From contig NZ_JAYKOT010000003.1 of the NCBI RefSeq assembly GCF_035481615.1, positions 248,001-312,000 on the forward strand: a stretch of 64,000 nt of DNA, in the 5' to 3' direction. Every line of letters starts with the position of its first letter. Within the stretch, counting starts at the first letter, position 1. This document shows, one piece after another, positions 15,751 to 24,887 of this stretch. The notes beneath the pieces were generated by a model that was not told the origin of the DNA, searched no databases, and saw only the letters and a list, made by a program, of their open reading frames with translations. The position numbers and the translations under genes are program-made. Source of the DNA: Citroniella saccharovorans. GTDB lineage: Bacteria > Bacillota > Clostridia > Tissierellales > Peptoniphilaceae.

Positions 15751-16588
15751 AAGACTTTATTCTCCAAAGAAAATAAAAGAAGTTATAAATGAAGAAAATT
15801 TCAATTTTTCAAAAGCTCTTGGACAAAATTTTCTAATAGATGGCAACTTTGTTAGAAAAATCGCCGACCTAGCTGATATAGGAAAGGACGATACTGTAAT
15901 TGAAATTGGACTTGGAATAGGAACCTTAACTGAGGAGCTATTACTTAGGGCCAAAAAAGTTATTGGTATAGAGCTTGATAAAAGGCTCATTCCAATTTTA
16001 GAAAAAACTCTAGAAGGTTTTGATAATTTTGAACTAATTTCTGGTGATGCTTTAAAGATAGATTTTTCAGAGTTTTTTAAAAGTGGCGAAAATATAAAAC
16101 TTGTTTCAAACCTTCCTTACAATGTTGGAACCCCAATATTAACTAGGATACTGGGAAATAGGTATCCATTTGAATCCTTAACAATTATGCTTCAAAAGGA
16201 AGTTGTAGATAGAATTACTGCTAAATTTTCAGATAAAAATTATTCTTCTTTAACTATTCTTTGTAATTACTTTGCAAGGGTTCAAGATGGATTTATTATA
16301 CCTAAAACTGTTTTTATGCCCATGCCTAAAATAGACTCTAAGGTTATAAGGCTTGATCTTAAAAATGAAGAAAAAAAGCCTTATGAAGATATTTTATTTG
16401 AACTTGTTAGGGCGGGATTCAATAAGAGAAGAAAGACTATACTTAATTCTCTGCAAACTAAATCTTATAATAAGGAAATTATAGAAAAAGCTTTAGATAA
16501 TCTAGATATTCCTAAAAATTTAAGGGCAGAAAATTTAAGTTTGCAGCAATATGAGAGTATTAGCAAATTCATATATGAAAATATTTAA
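15743..16588 (+). CDS. ksgA: 16S rRNA dimethyladenosine transferase KsgA
   Basis: This 281-residue SAM-dependent methyltransferase dimethylates two adjacent adenosines near the 3' end of 16S rRNA. Motifs are ALGQNFLIDGNFVRKIAD, the SAM-binding VIEIGLGIGTLTEELL, and the catalytic NLPYNVGTPIL of the NLPY type. A C-terminal helical domain (FNKRRKTILNSL) follows. I start it at ATG 15743, inside the rnmV end; a GTG at 15734 in the same frame would add three residues and is equally placed. It is the last gene of the metG unit; no clear terminator follows. Confidence 0.96.
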   Translation: MNERLYSPKKIKEVINEENFNFSKALGQNFLIDGNFVRKIADLADIGKDDTVIEIGLGIGTLTEELLLRAKKVIGIELDKRLIPILEKTLEGFDNFELISGDALKIDFSEFFKSGENIKLVSNLPYNVGTPILTRILGNRYPFESLTIMLQKEVVDRITAKFSDKNYSSLTILCNYFARVQDGFIIPKTVFMPMPKIDSKVIRLDLKNEEKKPYEDILFELVRAGFNKRRKTILNSLQTKSYNKEIIEKALDNLDIPKNLRAENLSLQQYESISKFIYENI

Positions 16589-16663
16589 AATCAAATACTT
16601 ATATTGAAATATGGATACCTATGTGTTAAACTGTTGGTATAAAAATTGGGTTGGGTGATTAGC

Positions 16664-17371
16664 ATGAAAGAGGTAAGTAAAATATATAGGGTGGTTTCTA
16701 CAAGTAGTGAGAGATATGTCATTTCAAATATTTTAACTACTATGGAAACTACTACTTCCTCTAAGTTTGAATCGGTTTATCAAAAATACTCTGGCAGACC
16801 ACTTGCTGGAGATTTTGTTATGCTTGATGAAAATAATAAAATTAGTATTATCCTTAAAAGAAAGACAGAGTTTTGTGCAGAATCAATTGATAAAAGAGGA
16901 AGAAGGATAGACCTGCTTGCATCAAATGTAGACCAAGTTTTTGTGGTTATATCTGTAAATAGAAGTTTTGAACTTAGTAAACTTAGTAGACTTGTTAAGA
17001 TATGTAGGTTAAACAAATTAAATCATGCAATCTTGGTTACAAAAATTGATACAGTTTTATACCCAAATGAATATATAGATTATCTTAAATCGCATTTTAC
17101 CGATGTAAATATTATTGCTACTAGCTTGGAGACTGGGGAAGGTTTAGACAAAATAGCTGGTCTTATAAAAAATAGGACAACTATATTTATAGGTCCTCAA
17201 GATGGAGGTAAAAGCTCTATTATTCAATATCTTGTAAATGGTAGCAAAAATTTTGAAAAAAAGAATAAAAAACTCCCTGCAGAATTATACTTTTTAGATT
17301 ATGGTGCGGCAATTATAGACACTGAAAGTATAAGAACTTTAGGGGATGTAACAGGGGAGGTTTATGAATGA
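16664..17371 (+). CDS. Truncated, divergent RsgA-like GTPase
   Basis: This protein of about 235 residues resembles the circularly permuted ribosome GTPase RsgA. It has an OB-fold N terminus (GDFVMLDENNKISIILKR), the typical ANVDQV-like segment (LLASNVDQVFVVISVN), a G4 motif altered from NKxD to TKID, and a P-loop FIGPQDGGKSSI. The G3 region reads IIDTESIRTLG instead of DTPG. The protein ends there, so the C-terminal Cys/His zinc domain that normally binds rRNA is missing. It could be a specialised paralog or a decaying copy. I start it at ATG 16664; the frame opens 18 bases earlier at 16646. A likely promoter is TTGAAA (16604) and TAAACT (16627) at 17-base spacing. The next small gene overlaps its stop. 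Confidence 0.7.
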   Translation: MKEVSKIYRVVSTSSERYVISNILTTMETTTSSKFESVYQKYSGRPLAGDFVMLDENNKISIILKRKTEFCAESIDKRGRRIDLLASNVDQVFVVISVNRSFELSKLSRLVKICRLNKLNHAILVTKIDTVLYPNEYIDYLKSHFTDVNIIATSLETGEGLDKIAGLIKNRTTIFIGPQDGGKSSIIQYLVNGSKNFEKKNKKLPAELYFLDYGAAIIDTESIRTLGDVTGEVYE

Positions 17372-17514
17372 AAGAAAAAGATAAGTTAGAGAAAAATCTC
17401 AAAGATGATTCTAAATTATGTTGCGATTTAGAAAAAGAATTAAAAAGAAAAGAATCTTCTATTGAAATAGATAAAAGAGAATTTGATAATTTTATAGAAA
17501 AATCTGATAAGTAA
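17368..17514 (+). CDS. Small acidic hypothetical protein
   Basis: This 48-residue frame begins MKEKDKLEKNLKDDSKLCCD and continues with charged, probably helical sequence to IEKSDK. An excellent ribosome binding site (GGGGAGG, 17353-17359) lies 8 bases before the ATG, and the frame overlaps the stop of the RsgA-like gene. It does not look like the missing RsgA zinc domain, since it has only a Cys-Cys pair. I do not recognise a family. The position between the GTPase and nagB, with tight spacing, supports a real small gene. Confidence 0.5.
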   Translation: MKEKDKLEKNLKDDSKLCCDLEKELKRKESSIEIDKREFDNFIEKSDK

Positions 17515-17536
17515 AATTATCAAAATAGGAGGAAAA

Positions 17537-18250
17537 ATGGAAATTATAAAATGTTTAGACTATGATGATTTATCTAAAATAGCAGCTTGTATTTTCATAG
17601 ATAAAATTAAAAATATTGAAAAGCCAATTTTAGGGCTTGCAACTGGTTCAACTCCTCTAGGTCTTTATAAAAATTTAGTTAAGGCTTATAAAGATAAAGT
17701 GATTTCATTTAAAAATGCTATAACCTGCAATTTAGATGAATATTTAGGCTTAGATGAAGATGACGAGATGTCCTATCATTATTATATGAAAGAAAATTTA
17801 ATAGATAAGGTTGATATTTTAAAAGATAATTTTCATATTCCTGATTCTCACTTAGAAAATCCAAAAATTTATGATGAAATTCTAGATAAAATAGGTAGAA
17901 GAAGTATTCAGCTTTTAGGTGTTGGGGAGAATGGTCATATTGCATTTAATGAACCAAATAGCTTTCTATCTTCAAGAACTAGTATAGTTAAACTTACTGA
18001 AAATACAATTGAGGTTAATTCAAGATTTTTTGAAAATGAAACTTTTGTACCTAGAAAAGCTATTACAATGGGAATAAAAGACATTTTAAATGCTGATGAA
18101 ATCATTCTTCTAGCAAATGGAAAAAAAAAGGAAAATGTTATTAGGGATTTTATAAAGACAGAAAATATAGATCCTAATTTTCCGATAAGTTTTCTAAAAC
18201 TTCATGATAATTTAAAAATTTTGATTTCTGATATGGATATTGAATTATAA
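17537..18250 (+). CDS. nagB: Glucosamine-6-phosphate deaminase
   Basis: This 237-residue enzyme converts glucosamine-6-phosphate to fructose-6-phosphate and ammonia, linking amino sugars to glycolysis. Signature segments are GLATGSTPLGLYKNL near the N terminus, the catalytic Asp region TCNLDEYLGL, and GVGENGHIAFNEP with the catalytic histidine. The sequence contains an A9 run (18121-18129) that is in frame, which shows that long A runs are not always misread here. AGGAGG lies 6 bases before the start, and the gene ends in a terminator. It is probably cotranscribed with the RsgA-like gene. Confidence 0.95.
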   Translation: MEIIKCLDYDDLSKIAACIFIDKIKNIEKPILGLATGSTPLGLYKNLVKAYKDKVISFKNAITCNLDEYLGLDEDDEMSYHYYMKENLIDKVDILKDNFHIPDSHLENPKIYDEILDKIGRRSIQLLGVGENGHIAFNEPNSFLSSRTSIVKLTENTIEVNSRFFENETFVPRKAITMGIKDILNADEIILLANGKKKENVIRDFIKTENIDPNFPISFLKLHDNLKILISDMDIEL

Positions 18251-18255
18251 CAAGG

Positions 18256-18282
18256 CTCTCAGTTAATAACTGGGAGTTTTTT
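18256..18282 (+). terminator. Terminator after nagB
   Basis: CTCTCAGT (18256-18263) pairs with ACTGGGAG (18269-18276), including one G-T pair. A T run follows. Confidence 0.85.
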
Positions 18283-18293
18283 ATTTTGCTTTC

Positions 18294-18322
18294 TTGAATA
18301 GTCTTTTAATATCTTATATAAT
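18294..18322 (+). promoter_or_regulatory. Promoter of the M18 aminopeptidase gene
   Basis: TTGAAT (18294-18299), 17-base spacer, TATAAT (18317-18322). Confidence 0.75.
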
Positions 18323-18380
18323 AATTGTGAGGTAGGTTAGAAAGAATTCTAATTTATTATTTTATATTATGGAGGTTAAT

Positions 18381-19760
18381 ATGGATTATAAAAACGTTTG
18401 GCAAGAAGTAGACAAAAATGAATATGATGAAATTTTTGCATATTCAAAAAAATATATGAACTTTTTAGACAAGGGAAAGACAGAAAGACTTTGCACTAAA
18501 GAAATTATTAGAATTGCTAAAGAAAAAGGATTTGTTGAATTAAAATCAGCTTTAGAAAATGGACCTTTAAAGAAAGGCGATAAGGTTTATTTAAATAATA
18601 AAAACAAGTCAGCTGTTTTACTTGTTATGGGTAAAAACTTATTAGACGGTATGAAAATAGTTGGTTCTCACATTGACTCACCAAGACTTGACTTAAAAGC
18701 TAATCCTCTTTATGAAGAAGATAATTTAGCTCTATTAAAAACTCATTATTATGGTGGGGTTAAAAAATACCAATGGACAGCTATTCCACTTGCTATTCAT
18801 GGTATAGTTTTCAATAAGGAAGGCAAGGAAATTAATGTTTCAATTGGCGATGATGAAGATGATCCAGTTTTATATATAACTGATCTTTTAATTCACTTAT
18901 CAAAAGACCAAATGGCAAAAAAATTAGCTGAAGGTATTTCTGGAGAACAATTAAATGTCCTTATTGGTCACGATTCTTTCAAGGGAAAAGATTCTGAATC
19001 TGATAATAAAGTTAAAGATAATATTCTTAAGATGATTAAAGATAAGTATAATTTTGAAGAAGATGACTTTAAGGTTGCTGAACTTGAAGTTGTTCCAGCT
19101 GGAAAGGCTAAAGATGTCGGACTAGATAGATCTATGATAGCGGCTCATGGTCATGATGATAGAGTATGCTCATTTGCATCATTAGAAGCTATTTTAAATG
19201 CAGGAGAAAATGACACTACTCTTTGCTCTTTATTTGCAGATAAGGAAGAAATAGGATCTGTTGGAAATGCTGGTATGGATTCTTATTATTTAGAAAATAT
19301 GATAGCATCTATATTTGCTGCTAGCGGCGACAACGCAATGTACAAGGCTAGAGTTTGCCTAAGTAACTCAAAAGTTCTTTCAGCTGATGTTACTGTTGCT
19401 TGTGATCCTAGTTTTCCTGAAGTTTTAGAAAAGAAAAATGCTTGTAGATTTGGCGGAGGAGTTGGCCTTGCTAAATATACTGGATCAAGAGGAAAAGGCG
19501 GATCAAATGATGCCAATGCTGAGTTTTTACACGAAGTAAGAAATATTTTCAACAAGGCAGATGTAGTATGGCAAACTGGCGAGCTTGGAAAAATTGATCA
19601 AGGAGGAGGCGGAACTATAGCATTTATCCTTGCAAGATACGGGGCTGAAGTTGTTGACTGTGGAACTGCAATGCTTTCTATGCATGCTCCAATTGAGCTT
19701 GTAAGTAAGGCTGATGCTTATATGACTTACAAAGCCTACAAGGCTTTTTTAGAAGCTTAA
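18381..19760 (+). CDS. M18 family aminopeptidase
   Basis: This 459-residue zinc aminopeptidase of family M18 (aspartyl aminopeptidase type) is cytoplasmic. It removes N-terminal residues, often acidic ones, from peptides. Metal ligands and the catalytic region are in VGSHIDSPRLDLK near residue 95, HGHDDRVCSFASLEA, FADKEEIGSVGNAGMDS, and the C-terminal SMHAPIELVSKAD. The ATG at 18381 is chosen because GGAGG lies 5 bases upstream; an in-frame start at 18369 would overlap that site. It has its own promoter. Peptide degradation fits the amino-acid transporters in the window. Confidence 0.93.
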   Translation: MDYKNVWQEVDKNEYDEIFAYSKKYMNFLDKGKTERLCTKEIIRIAKEKGFVELKSALENGPLKKGDKVYLNNKNKSAVLLVMGKNLLDGMKIVGSHIDSPRLDLKANPLYEEDNLALLKTHYYGGVKKYQWTAIPLAIHGIVFNKEGKEINVSIGDDEDDPVLYITDLLIHLSKDQMAKKLAEGISGEQLNVLIGHDSFKGKDSESDNKVKDNILKMIKDKYNFEEDDFKVAELEVVPAGKAKDVGLDRSMIAAHGHDDRVCSFASLEAILNAGENDTTLCSLFADKEEIGSVGNAGMDSYYLENMIASIFAASGDNAMYKARVCLSNSKVLSADVTVACDPSFPEVLEKKNACRFGGGVGLAKYTGSRGKGGSNDANAEFLHEVRNIFNKADVVWQTGELGKIDQGGGGTIAFILARYGAEVVDCGTAMLSMHAPIELVSKADAYMTYKAYKAFLEA

Positions 19761-19772
19761 AAGAATTTACTA

Positions 19773-19798
19773 TTAGCCCTGCTTTTTAGTGGGGCTAA
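19773..19798 (+). other. Hairpin between aminopeptidase and glycosyltransferase
   Basis: TTAGCCC (19773-19779) pairs with GGGCTAA (19792-19798). There is no T run after it. The 3' arm abuts the AAAGG ribosome binding site of the next gene, so it may modulate translation or stabilise the upstream mRNA rather than terminate. Confidence 0.45.
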
Positions 19799-19808
19799 AG
19801 GTTATTTT

Positions 19809-20933
19809 ATGGAAAAAAAATTAAATGTATTGCAGGTCTGCTCATATTATACTGACTCAAAATTATATGAAAATCTTTTTTCTGCACTTAGTAGAGAGGG
19901 CGTAAATAGTAAAGTATTTTATTTTTCATCCAAATCTATGGATACATCAAAAATTGATGGAAATGAAAAATTTATTATTTCTAAATCTTATAACAACTTA
20001 GAAAGATTTTTGTATTTTTTAAAACATAAAAGGGTGTATGATGACCTTAAAAAAAATAATTTAGATTTTGAATTATCTCATGCACATTCTTTATTTTCTA
20101 ATGGTTATATTGCTTACAAGCTAAAAAAAGATTATTCAATCCCATATATTGTAACTTCAAGAAGGAGCGATCTTTTTATATTTACAAAATATAAGCCCTA
20201 TTTGATTCCACTTGCTGCTAAAATTTTAAATGAGGCTGAAAAGTGCATCTACCTATCTGAATCTGCTGTTGATAAGGCAGAAGAAGTTTTTGGAAGGAGA
20301 GTTTTAAATTTAAGGGATAAGAAAGTAGTTCTACCTAATGGTATAGAAAATGTTTTTTTAGAAAATATTTTTTATAGGGAAAAGTCAAAAGATTTAAATG
20401 AATCCACAATACTTATTATGGCTGGAAAGCTAGATGATAAGAATAAAAATTTAAAAACTCTTATAGAGGTTCTCTCAATTTTAAGAGATAAAGATAAGTC
20501 TTTTAAACTTCTTTTGGTTGGAAGACTAGAAGATCCACTTTTAAAAGAAATGGTAGATAAAAATCCAAATATTATTTACAAGGAAAATACTAGAGACTAC
20601 AAAAAAATGATTTCTTATTATAGAATGGCTGATATTTATGTTATGCCTTCTTTTACAGAAACATTTGGACTTGTTTATGCGGAAGCACTAAGTCAAGGTT
20701 TGCCTGTTATTTATACTAAAAACCAGGGATTTGACAAACAGTTCCCAGATGGACATGTAGGTTTTGCAATTGATCCAAACTCAGCTTATGATATTTGTGA
20801 AAAGATTTTAAAGGTTAAAGGTTCATATTATGAAATTTCTAAAAGAGCAAGCGTGGGAGCTCAAAGATATAATTGGGATAGGATTGCAGGGGAATATGAA
20901 AAAATATATAAAGAGATTATTCTAAGAAAGTAA
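19809..20933 (+). CDS. Glycosyltransferase family 4
   Basis: This 374-residue GT-B glycosyltransferase begins MEKKLNVLQVCSYYTDSKLY. The N-terminal half has LSHAHSLFSNGYIAYKLKK. The C-terminal donor-binding half has LIMAGKLDDKNKNLKTL and MPSFTETFGLVYAEALSQG, which contains the GT4 EX7E-type motif. An NDP-sugar donor is expected; the acceptor is unknown, probably a surface glycan. An A8 run right after the start (19813-19820) is in frame. It follows the aminopeptidase by 48 bases and ends in a strong terminator. Confidence 0.88.
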   Translation: MEKKLNVLQVCSYYTDSKLYENLFSALSREGVNSKVFYFSSKSMDTSKIDGNEKFIISKSYNNLERFLYFLKHKRVYDDLKKNNLDFELSHAHSLFSNGYIAYKLKKDYSIPYIVTSRRSDLFIFTKYKPYLIPLAAKILNEAEKCIYLSESAVDKAEEVFGRRVLNLRDKKVVLPNGIENVFLENIFYREKSKDLNESTILIMAGKLDDKNKNLKTLIEVLSILRDKDKSFKLLLVGRLEDPLLKEMVDKNPNIIYKENTRDYKKMISYYRMADIYVMPSFTETFGLVYAEALSQGLPVIYTKNQGFDKQFPDGHVGFAIDPNSAYDICEKILKVKGSYYEISKRASVGAQRYNWDRIAGEYEKIYKEIILRK

Positions 20934-20970
20934 CTTAATAAAAATATTTTATTATTCTAAATTTAACAAA

Positions 20971-21004
20971 AGCTGCAAGTTTTTACTTGCAGCTAGATTT
21001 TTTT
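20971..21004 (+). terminator. Terminator after the glycosyltransferase
   Basis: AGCTGCAAG (20971-20979) pairs perfectly with CTTGCAGCT (20986-20994), followed by a T-rich run. It also separates this gene from the convergent ppk. Confidence 0.9.
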
Positions 21005-21011
21005 ATGGATA

Positions 21012-23260
21012 TTATTTTTTATTTGGGAAGAATAATAGCTTTAGTCTTTCAAGGAAGGATAAATTTTTAATTTGTATAACTTTTTCTTCTTTTTTATCTA
21101 ATGACTTTATTATAATTTGCTCCTTATCTATAGCTTTTTTTTCCCTTTTCACTTGATGAAAGATTTGCTTTTGAGAGTGTTTCTTTTTCAGCTTTTCTAC
21201 TTTCTATCCTATTTTTTTCAAGAGTAGCTTCTCTAATAAATATTTCCTGACAAGAATCTTTATTTGGATTTAGGTGGGTATAGCTTGAGTCAGAATTTAA
21301 TATTGCAATTCTATTATTTTTATCCATTATGGTGTCTAAAATTTTTATAACTTTCTTTTTTAATTTTTCATCTAAGACTGGAACGCAAATTTCAACTCTT
21401 CTTACTAAATTTCTAGTCATAAGATCTGAAGAACCAATATAGACTTTTGCTCTTTCATTTGGTCCGAAAATATATATTCTTGGATGTTCAAGGTACCTTC
21501 CTATAACAGATGTTACCTCTATATTATCGGTCTTGCCTTTTACTCCAGGTATTAAACAGCATATACCTCTTACGCTTAGCTTAACCTTAACTCCTGCCCT
21601 TGAGGCTCTAGCTAGTGCATCAATTACGTCTCTTTCTGTAATAGAGTTACACTTTAACCTTATAAGAGCTTCTTCACCATTGTTCTTTCTTGTAATTTCT
21701 TCATCAATTAGATTTATTAAGGTGTTTTTAATTCCATTTGGAGCGACTAAAAGTTTATCATAATCTCCGCTAAGGTTTGATATCATCATATTTGTAAAAA
21801 ACTTTTGAGAATCTAAACCAAAATCTTTGTCGGCTGTCATAAGTGAAAGATCGGTGTACATTTTTGCTGTTTTTTCATTATAGTTGCCAGTACCAAATTG
21901 TGAAATATATTCAATTTTACCTTCGTGGTGCCTTGTAATAAGGGTGATTTTGGAGTGAACTTTGAAATCTTCAAATCCATATATTATAGTGCAGCCCGCC
22001 TCTTCAAGTCTTTCAGACCAATCTATATTATTAGATTCGTCAAATCTTGCCCTAAGTTCCATAAGAGCAACTACTTCTTTTCCATTTTCTGCAGCATTTG
22101 CTAGGTACTCAGCAACTTTTGAAATAGATGCAAGTCTATAGATAGTTATTTTTATTGAAATAACTTCAGGATCATTTGAAGCTTCTTTTAAAAGCTGTAA
22201 ATATGGATCCATACTTTCAAATGGGAAGAATAAAAGTTTATCTTCTTCTTTTATTTGATCTATGATTGACCTATCAGGGTCTATATTTTCTGGATATATG
22301 GGGTTAAAAGGATGGTAAGATAACTCCTCTTTTTTTTTCTTGGCTAAGTTTATCTGCAAGAGAAAAGACATAGGACATTTTAAGTGGTGTAGATGTAAAA
22401 TAGATGGCGGACTTTTCTAGATTTAAATGATTTACTATAAAGTCTAAAGTATCCTCAGAAAGATTTCCATTTATTTCAAGTCTAACAGGCTCCAGTCTTC
22501 CTCTTTTTTTAACGGCTTTTTTCATTAATTTTCTAAAATCATCATCAGCTTCATCAAAATCTTCTGTAAAAGTTATATCTGCATTTCGAGTTACGCAGAT
22601 TACAGCCTTATCTAAAATTTTGTAGTTATAAACTTTTTCAAGATTATTTATTATTATTTCCTCAGTTAAAATATATCTGAGTGGTTCTTTAGATAGGAAA
22701 AATATGTCTTTTGTTATTGGTGATGACTGAATAAGGCCAATAAAGTCTTCTCCATTCTTTGCGCTTAGTTTACTAACTATTACAGGGATATTGTTTTGTA
22801 AATGTGGAAAAGGGTGGTGAGAATTTAAAACAATTGGGGTAATTACAGGTAGAATATTTCGCTCAAAATAAGAATCTACAATTTTTCTTTCTTCTTTTGT
22901 AAGTTCTTCATATTTTAAGTTAAAAATACCTTCCTGTCTTAAACTTTTTTCTACCTCATTAAAAGCCTTATCCTTCATTTTTATTAAAGGATGGGTAGCT
23001 TCATAAATCTTTTCTAGCTGCTCGCTTGGAGTCATATTTGTTTTGTTATCATAGGTTATTTCCTTGATACTTTCTTGGTCCTTTAATGATCCAACCCTAA
23101 CCATAAAAAACTCATCTAAGTTACTTACAAAAATAGAAATAAACTTAAGTTTTTCAAGAAGGGGAGCGTCATCATCAAAGGCTTTTTTTAAGACTCTTTG
23201 ATTGAAACTTAACCAAGATAATTCTCTATTTTGCGTGTAGGATAAATCTTTATTTGTCAT
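21012..23260 (-). CDS. ppk: Polyphosphate kinase, two homopolymer frameshifts
   Basis: This is polyphosphate kinase 1, which makes inorganic polyphosphate from ATP reversibly. The N-terminal part (22304-23260) starts with a TQNRELSWLSFNQRVL segment, the PPK N domain. The catalytic part holds the region VHSKITLITRHHEG with the phosphorylated histidine, then FGTGNYNEKTAKMYTDLSL. The two parts are in different frames and join when one T of the T9 at 22330-22338 is removed. A second T8 at 21135-21142 ends the frame at 21124. Removing one T there extends the protein to a stop at 21012 with a Lys-rich tail ending KLLFFPNKK. Total is about 748 residues, slightly longer than usual because of the tail. 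It follows ppx on the same strand at 9 bases. Confidence 0.9.
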
Positions 23261-23269
23261 TTTTTCCTC

Positions 23270-24157
23270 CTATAAATATTTTGCCAGATAACCTTCTCTA
23301 GCTCCATAATTAGAAACTAAAATTGACTTTGCTTTAACTTTTTTATTGATATAGTTTAAAATGCAGAGTCCAGGAATTATCGTGTGAATTCTTTCTGGAC
23401 ATTTTTTAAGTATTGCATCCCTTGATAATTTGTAGTCTTTAAGTAAAAAATTAGTTAAATCACCAAGTTCTTCCTTTGTAATTACAATATTGGATCTAGG
23501 AAAACTATTAGTGTGATTATTCAGCTTAGAAAGAGACCTTATTGATCCTCCAATTCCTATAATATCTAAGTTTTTACTATATGATAAAAGACTTTTATCT
23601 GGAAATACTTTTTTACATTCATTTGTTATTGCCTGATATTCTTTTTCGCTTGGAAGTATATCTGATACATTATTTTTAAATGCCTTTAAAGATCCAATAG
23701 GGAAAGACGTTGATTTTATTATCTTATTTTTTCTAAATTCAACAATTTCAGTTGATGATCCCCCAATATCTATAAGTAGCCCTTCTTGGAGATCTACGTC
23801 ATATCTTGCACCAATATAGCCAAGCCTACCCTCTTCCTCTCCAGAGATAATTTCAATATCTATTCCAGAAAGTTTTTCAATCATTGCTTTAGCTTCATAG
23901 GAGTTATCGATATTTCTGAGAGATGCAGTTGCAAAAACAAGGGTTTGTTTAATATCAAGGTTATCTATAATTTTTTTAAAAGAATATAAAACACTTACAG
24001 CTTTTTGAATACCAGCCATAGTTAGTCTTCCATTTTCTACATAGTTAGCTAGTCCTGCATAGGACTTGTTGGTAAGTATTTTAGTAAAATTTTTTTCGAA
24101 TACCTTATATATATTAAGTCTAATAGTGTTTGAACCTATATCTATAACTGCGTGCAT
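23270..24157 (-). CDS. ppx: Ppx/GppA family exopolyphosphatase
   Basis: This 295-residue actin-fold phosphatase of the Ppx/GppA family probably hydrolyses polyphosphate, or alternatively pppGpp. The phosphate-binding motifs are AVIDIGSNTIRLNIYK at the N terminus, ISGEEEGRLGYIGARY near residue 115 and GLLIDIGGSSTEIVEF near residue 132. I start it at the ATG at 24157, directly behind GGAGGGAAAA; an in-frame ATG 18 bases earlier would include that site. It lacks the long C-terminal domain of enterobacterial Ppx, as in short Firmicutes forms. ppk starts 9 bases downstream, so synthesis and breakdown of polyphosphate are in one operon. Confidence 0.92.
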   Translation of the reverse strand: MHAVIDIGSNTIRLNIYKVFEKNFTKILTNKSYAGLANYVENGRLTMAGIQKAVSVLYSFKKIIDNLDIKQTLVFATASLRNIDNSYEAKAMIEKLSGIDIEIISGEEEGRLGYIGARYDVDLQEGLLIDIGGSSTEIVEFRKNKIIKSTSFPIGSLKAFKNNVSDILPSEKEYQAITNECKKVFPDKSLLSYSKNLDIIGIGGSIRSLSKLNNHTNSFPRSNIVITKEELGDLTNFLLKDYKLSRDAILKKCPERIHTIIPGLCILNYINKKVKAKSILVSNYGAREGYLAKYL

Positions 24158-24312
24158 TTTTCCCTCCATTCTCATTTTATCAAATATATTTTAAATCTAT
24201 GTTAAAAATATATTAAGCCTAGGATAAATAATTTTTTACAAGTTATTAATAAGCTAGAGTAAAGCCTTATATATATATATTATAATTGATATTTGAATTT
24301 TTGTTAAAAAAT

Positions 24313-24341
24313 TTGACTAAATATAAAATAAAATGTAATAT
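24313..24341 (+). promoter_or_regulatory. Promoter of the MoaB-like/carboxypeptidase unit
   Basis: TTGACT (24313-24318), 17-base spacer, TAATAT (24336-24341). The start codon is 45 bases further on. Confidence 0.6.
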
Positions 24342-24386
24342 TAGTATAGATTTTCTAATATTTTAATATAAGGAAGGGGAATAAAA

Positions 24387-24887
24387 GTGACTAAAGATCC
24401 TAATTATAAATATACTGCAGCTATTTTAAGAGTTTCTATGGAACCGATTTCAGATATGAGAGAGGGTGCAATCTCAACTATTATTGAAAAAGCACTAGGA
24501 GATAAATATTTAGTTGTTGCAAAAGATATTGTAAACTCTGAAACTTACATTATAAAACAGAAACTAATTGAATACTGTGACTATAAGAAAGTAAATTTTG
24601 TAATAACTACTGGGGGGATTGGGGCTAAATTAGAAGAAACAACTCCTGAAGCTACAGAAGAAATTATTGAAAGGCATTTTCCTGGAGTAACAGAGTATAT
24701 AAGAGATCAAAATATCAAAAATTCTAAGATATATATTCTATCAAGAGGTGTGTGCGGAACAAGAGGTCATACCTTTATATTAAATCTTCCTTATGACGAA
24801 GAGCTTGCAAGGGACAACTTAAAACTAGTTCTTGATGTTATTGAATCTGCTTTAGATGATATAATGGAGGGAGAAGGGACTAGGTAA
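24387..24887 (+). CDS. MogA/MoaB-family molybdopterin-binding domain protein
   Basis: This 166-residue single-domain protein has the MoCF-binding (MogA/MoaB) fold. Key segments are AAILRVSMEPISDMREG, VITTGGIGAKLEETTPEAT (the TTGG and TPEA motifs) and ILSRGVCGTRGHTFILNLP. In the family such proteins adenylylate molybdopterin, but no other molybdenum cofactor gene is visible in this window. It starts with GTG behind AAGGAAGGGG. The stop is merged with the start of the carboxypeptidase gene (TAATG), so the two are translationally coupled, an unexpected pairing. A non-Moco role is possible. Confidence 0.85.
   Translation: MTKDPNYKYTAAILRVSMEPISDMREGAISTIIEKALGDKYLVVAKDIVNSETYIIKQKLIEYCDYKKVNFVITTGGIGAKLEETTPEATEEIIERHFPGVTEYIRDQNIKNSKIYILSRGVCGTRGHTFILNLPYDEELARDNLKLVLDVIESALDDIMEGEGTR

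Noticed and set aside
19773..19798. Hairpin after the M18 gene as an intrinsic terminator
   Set aside because: No T run follows, and its 3' arm abuts the next ribosome binding site, so it is listed only as a hairpin.
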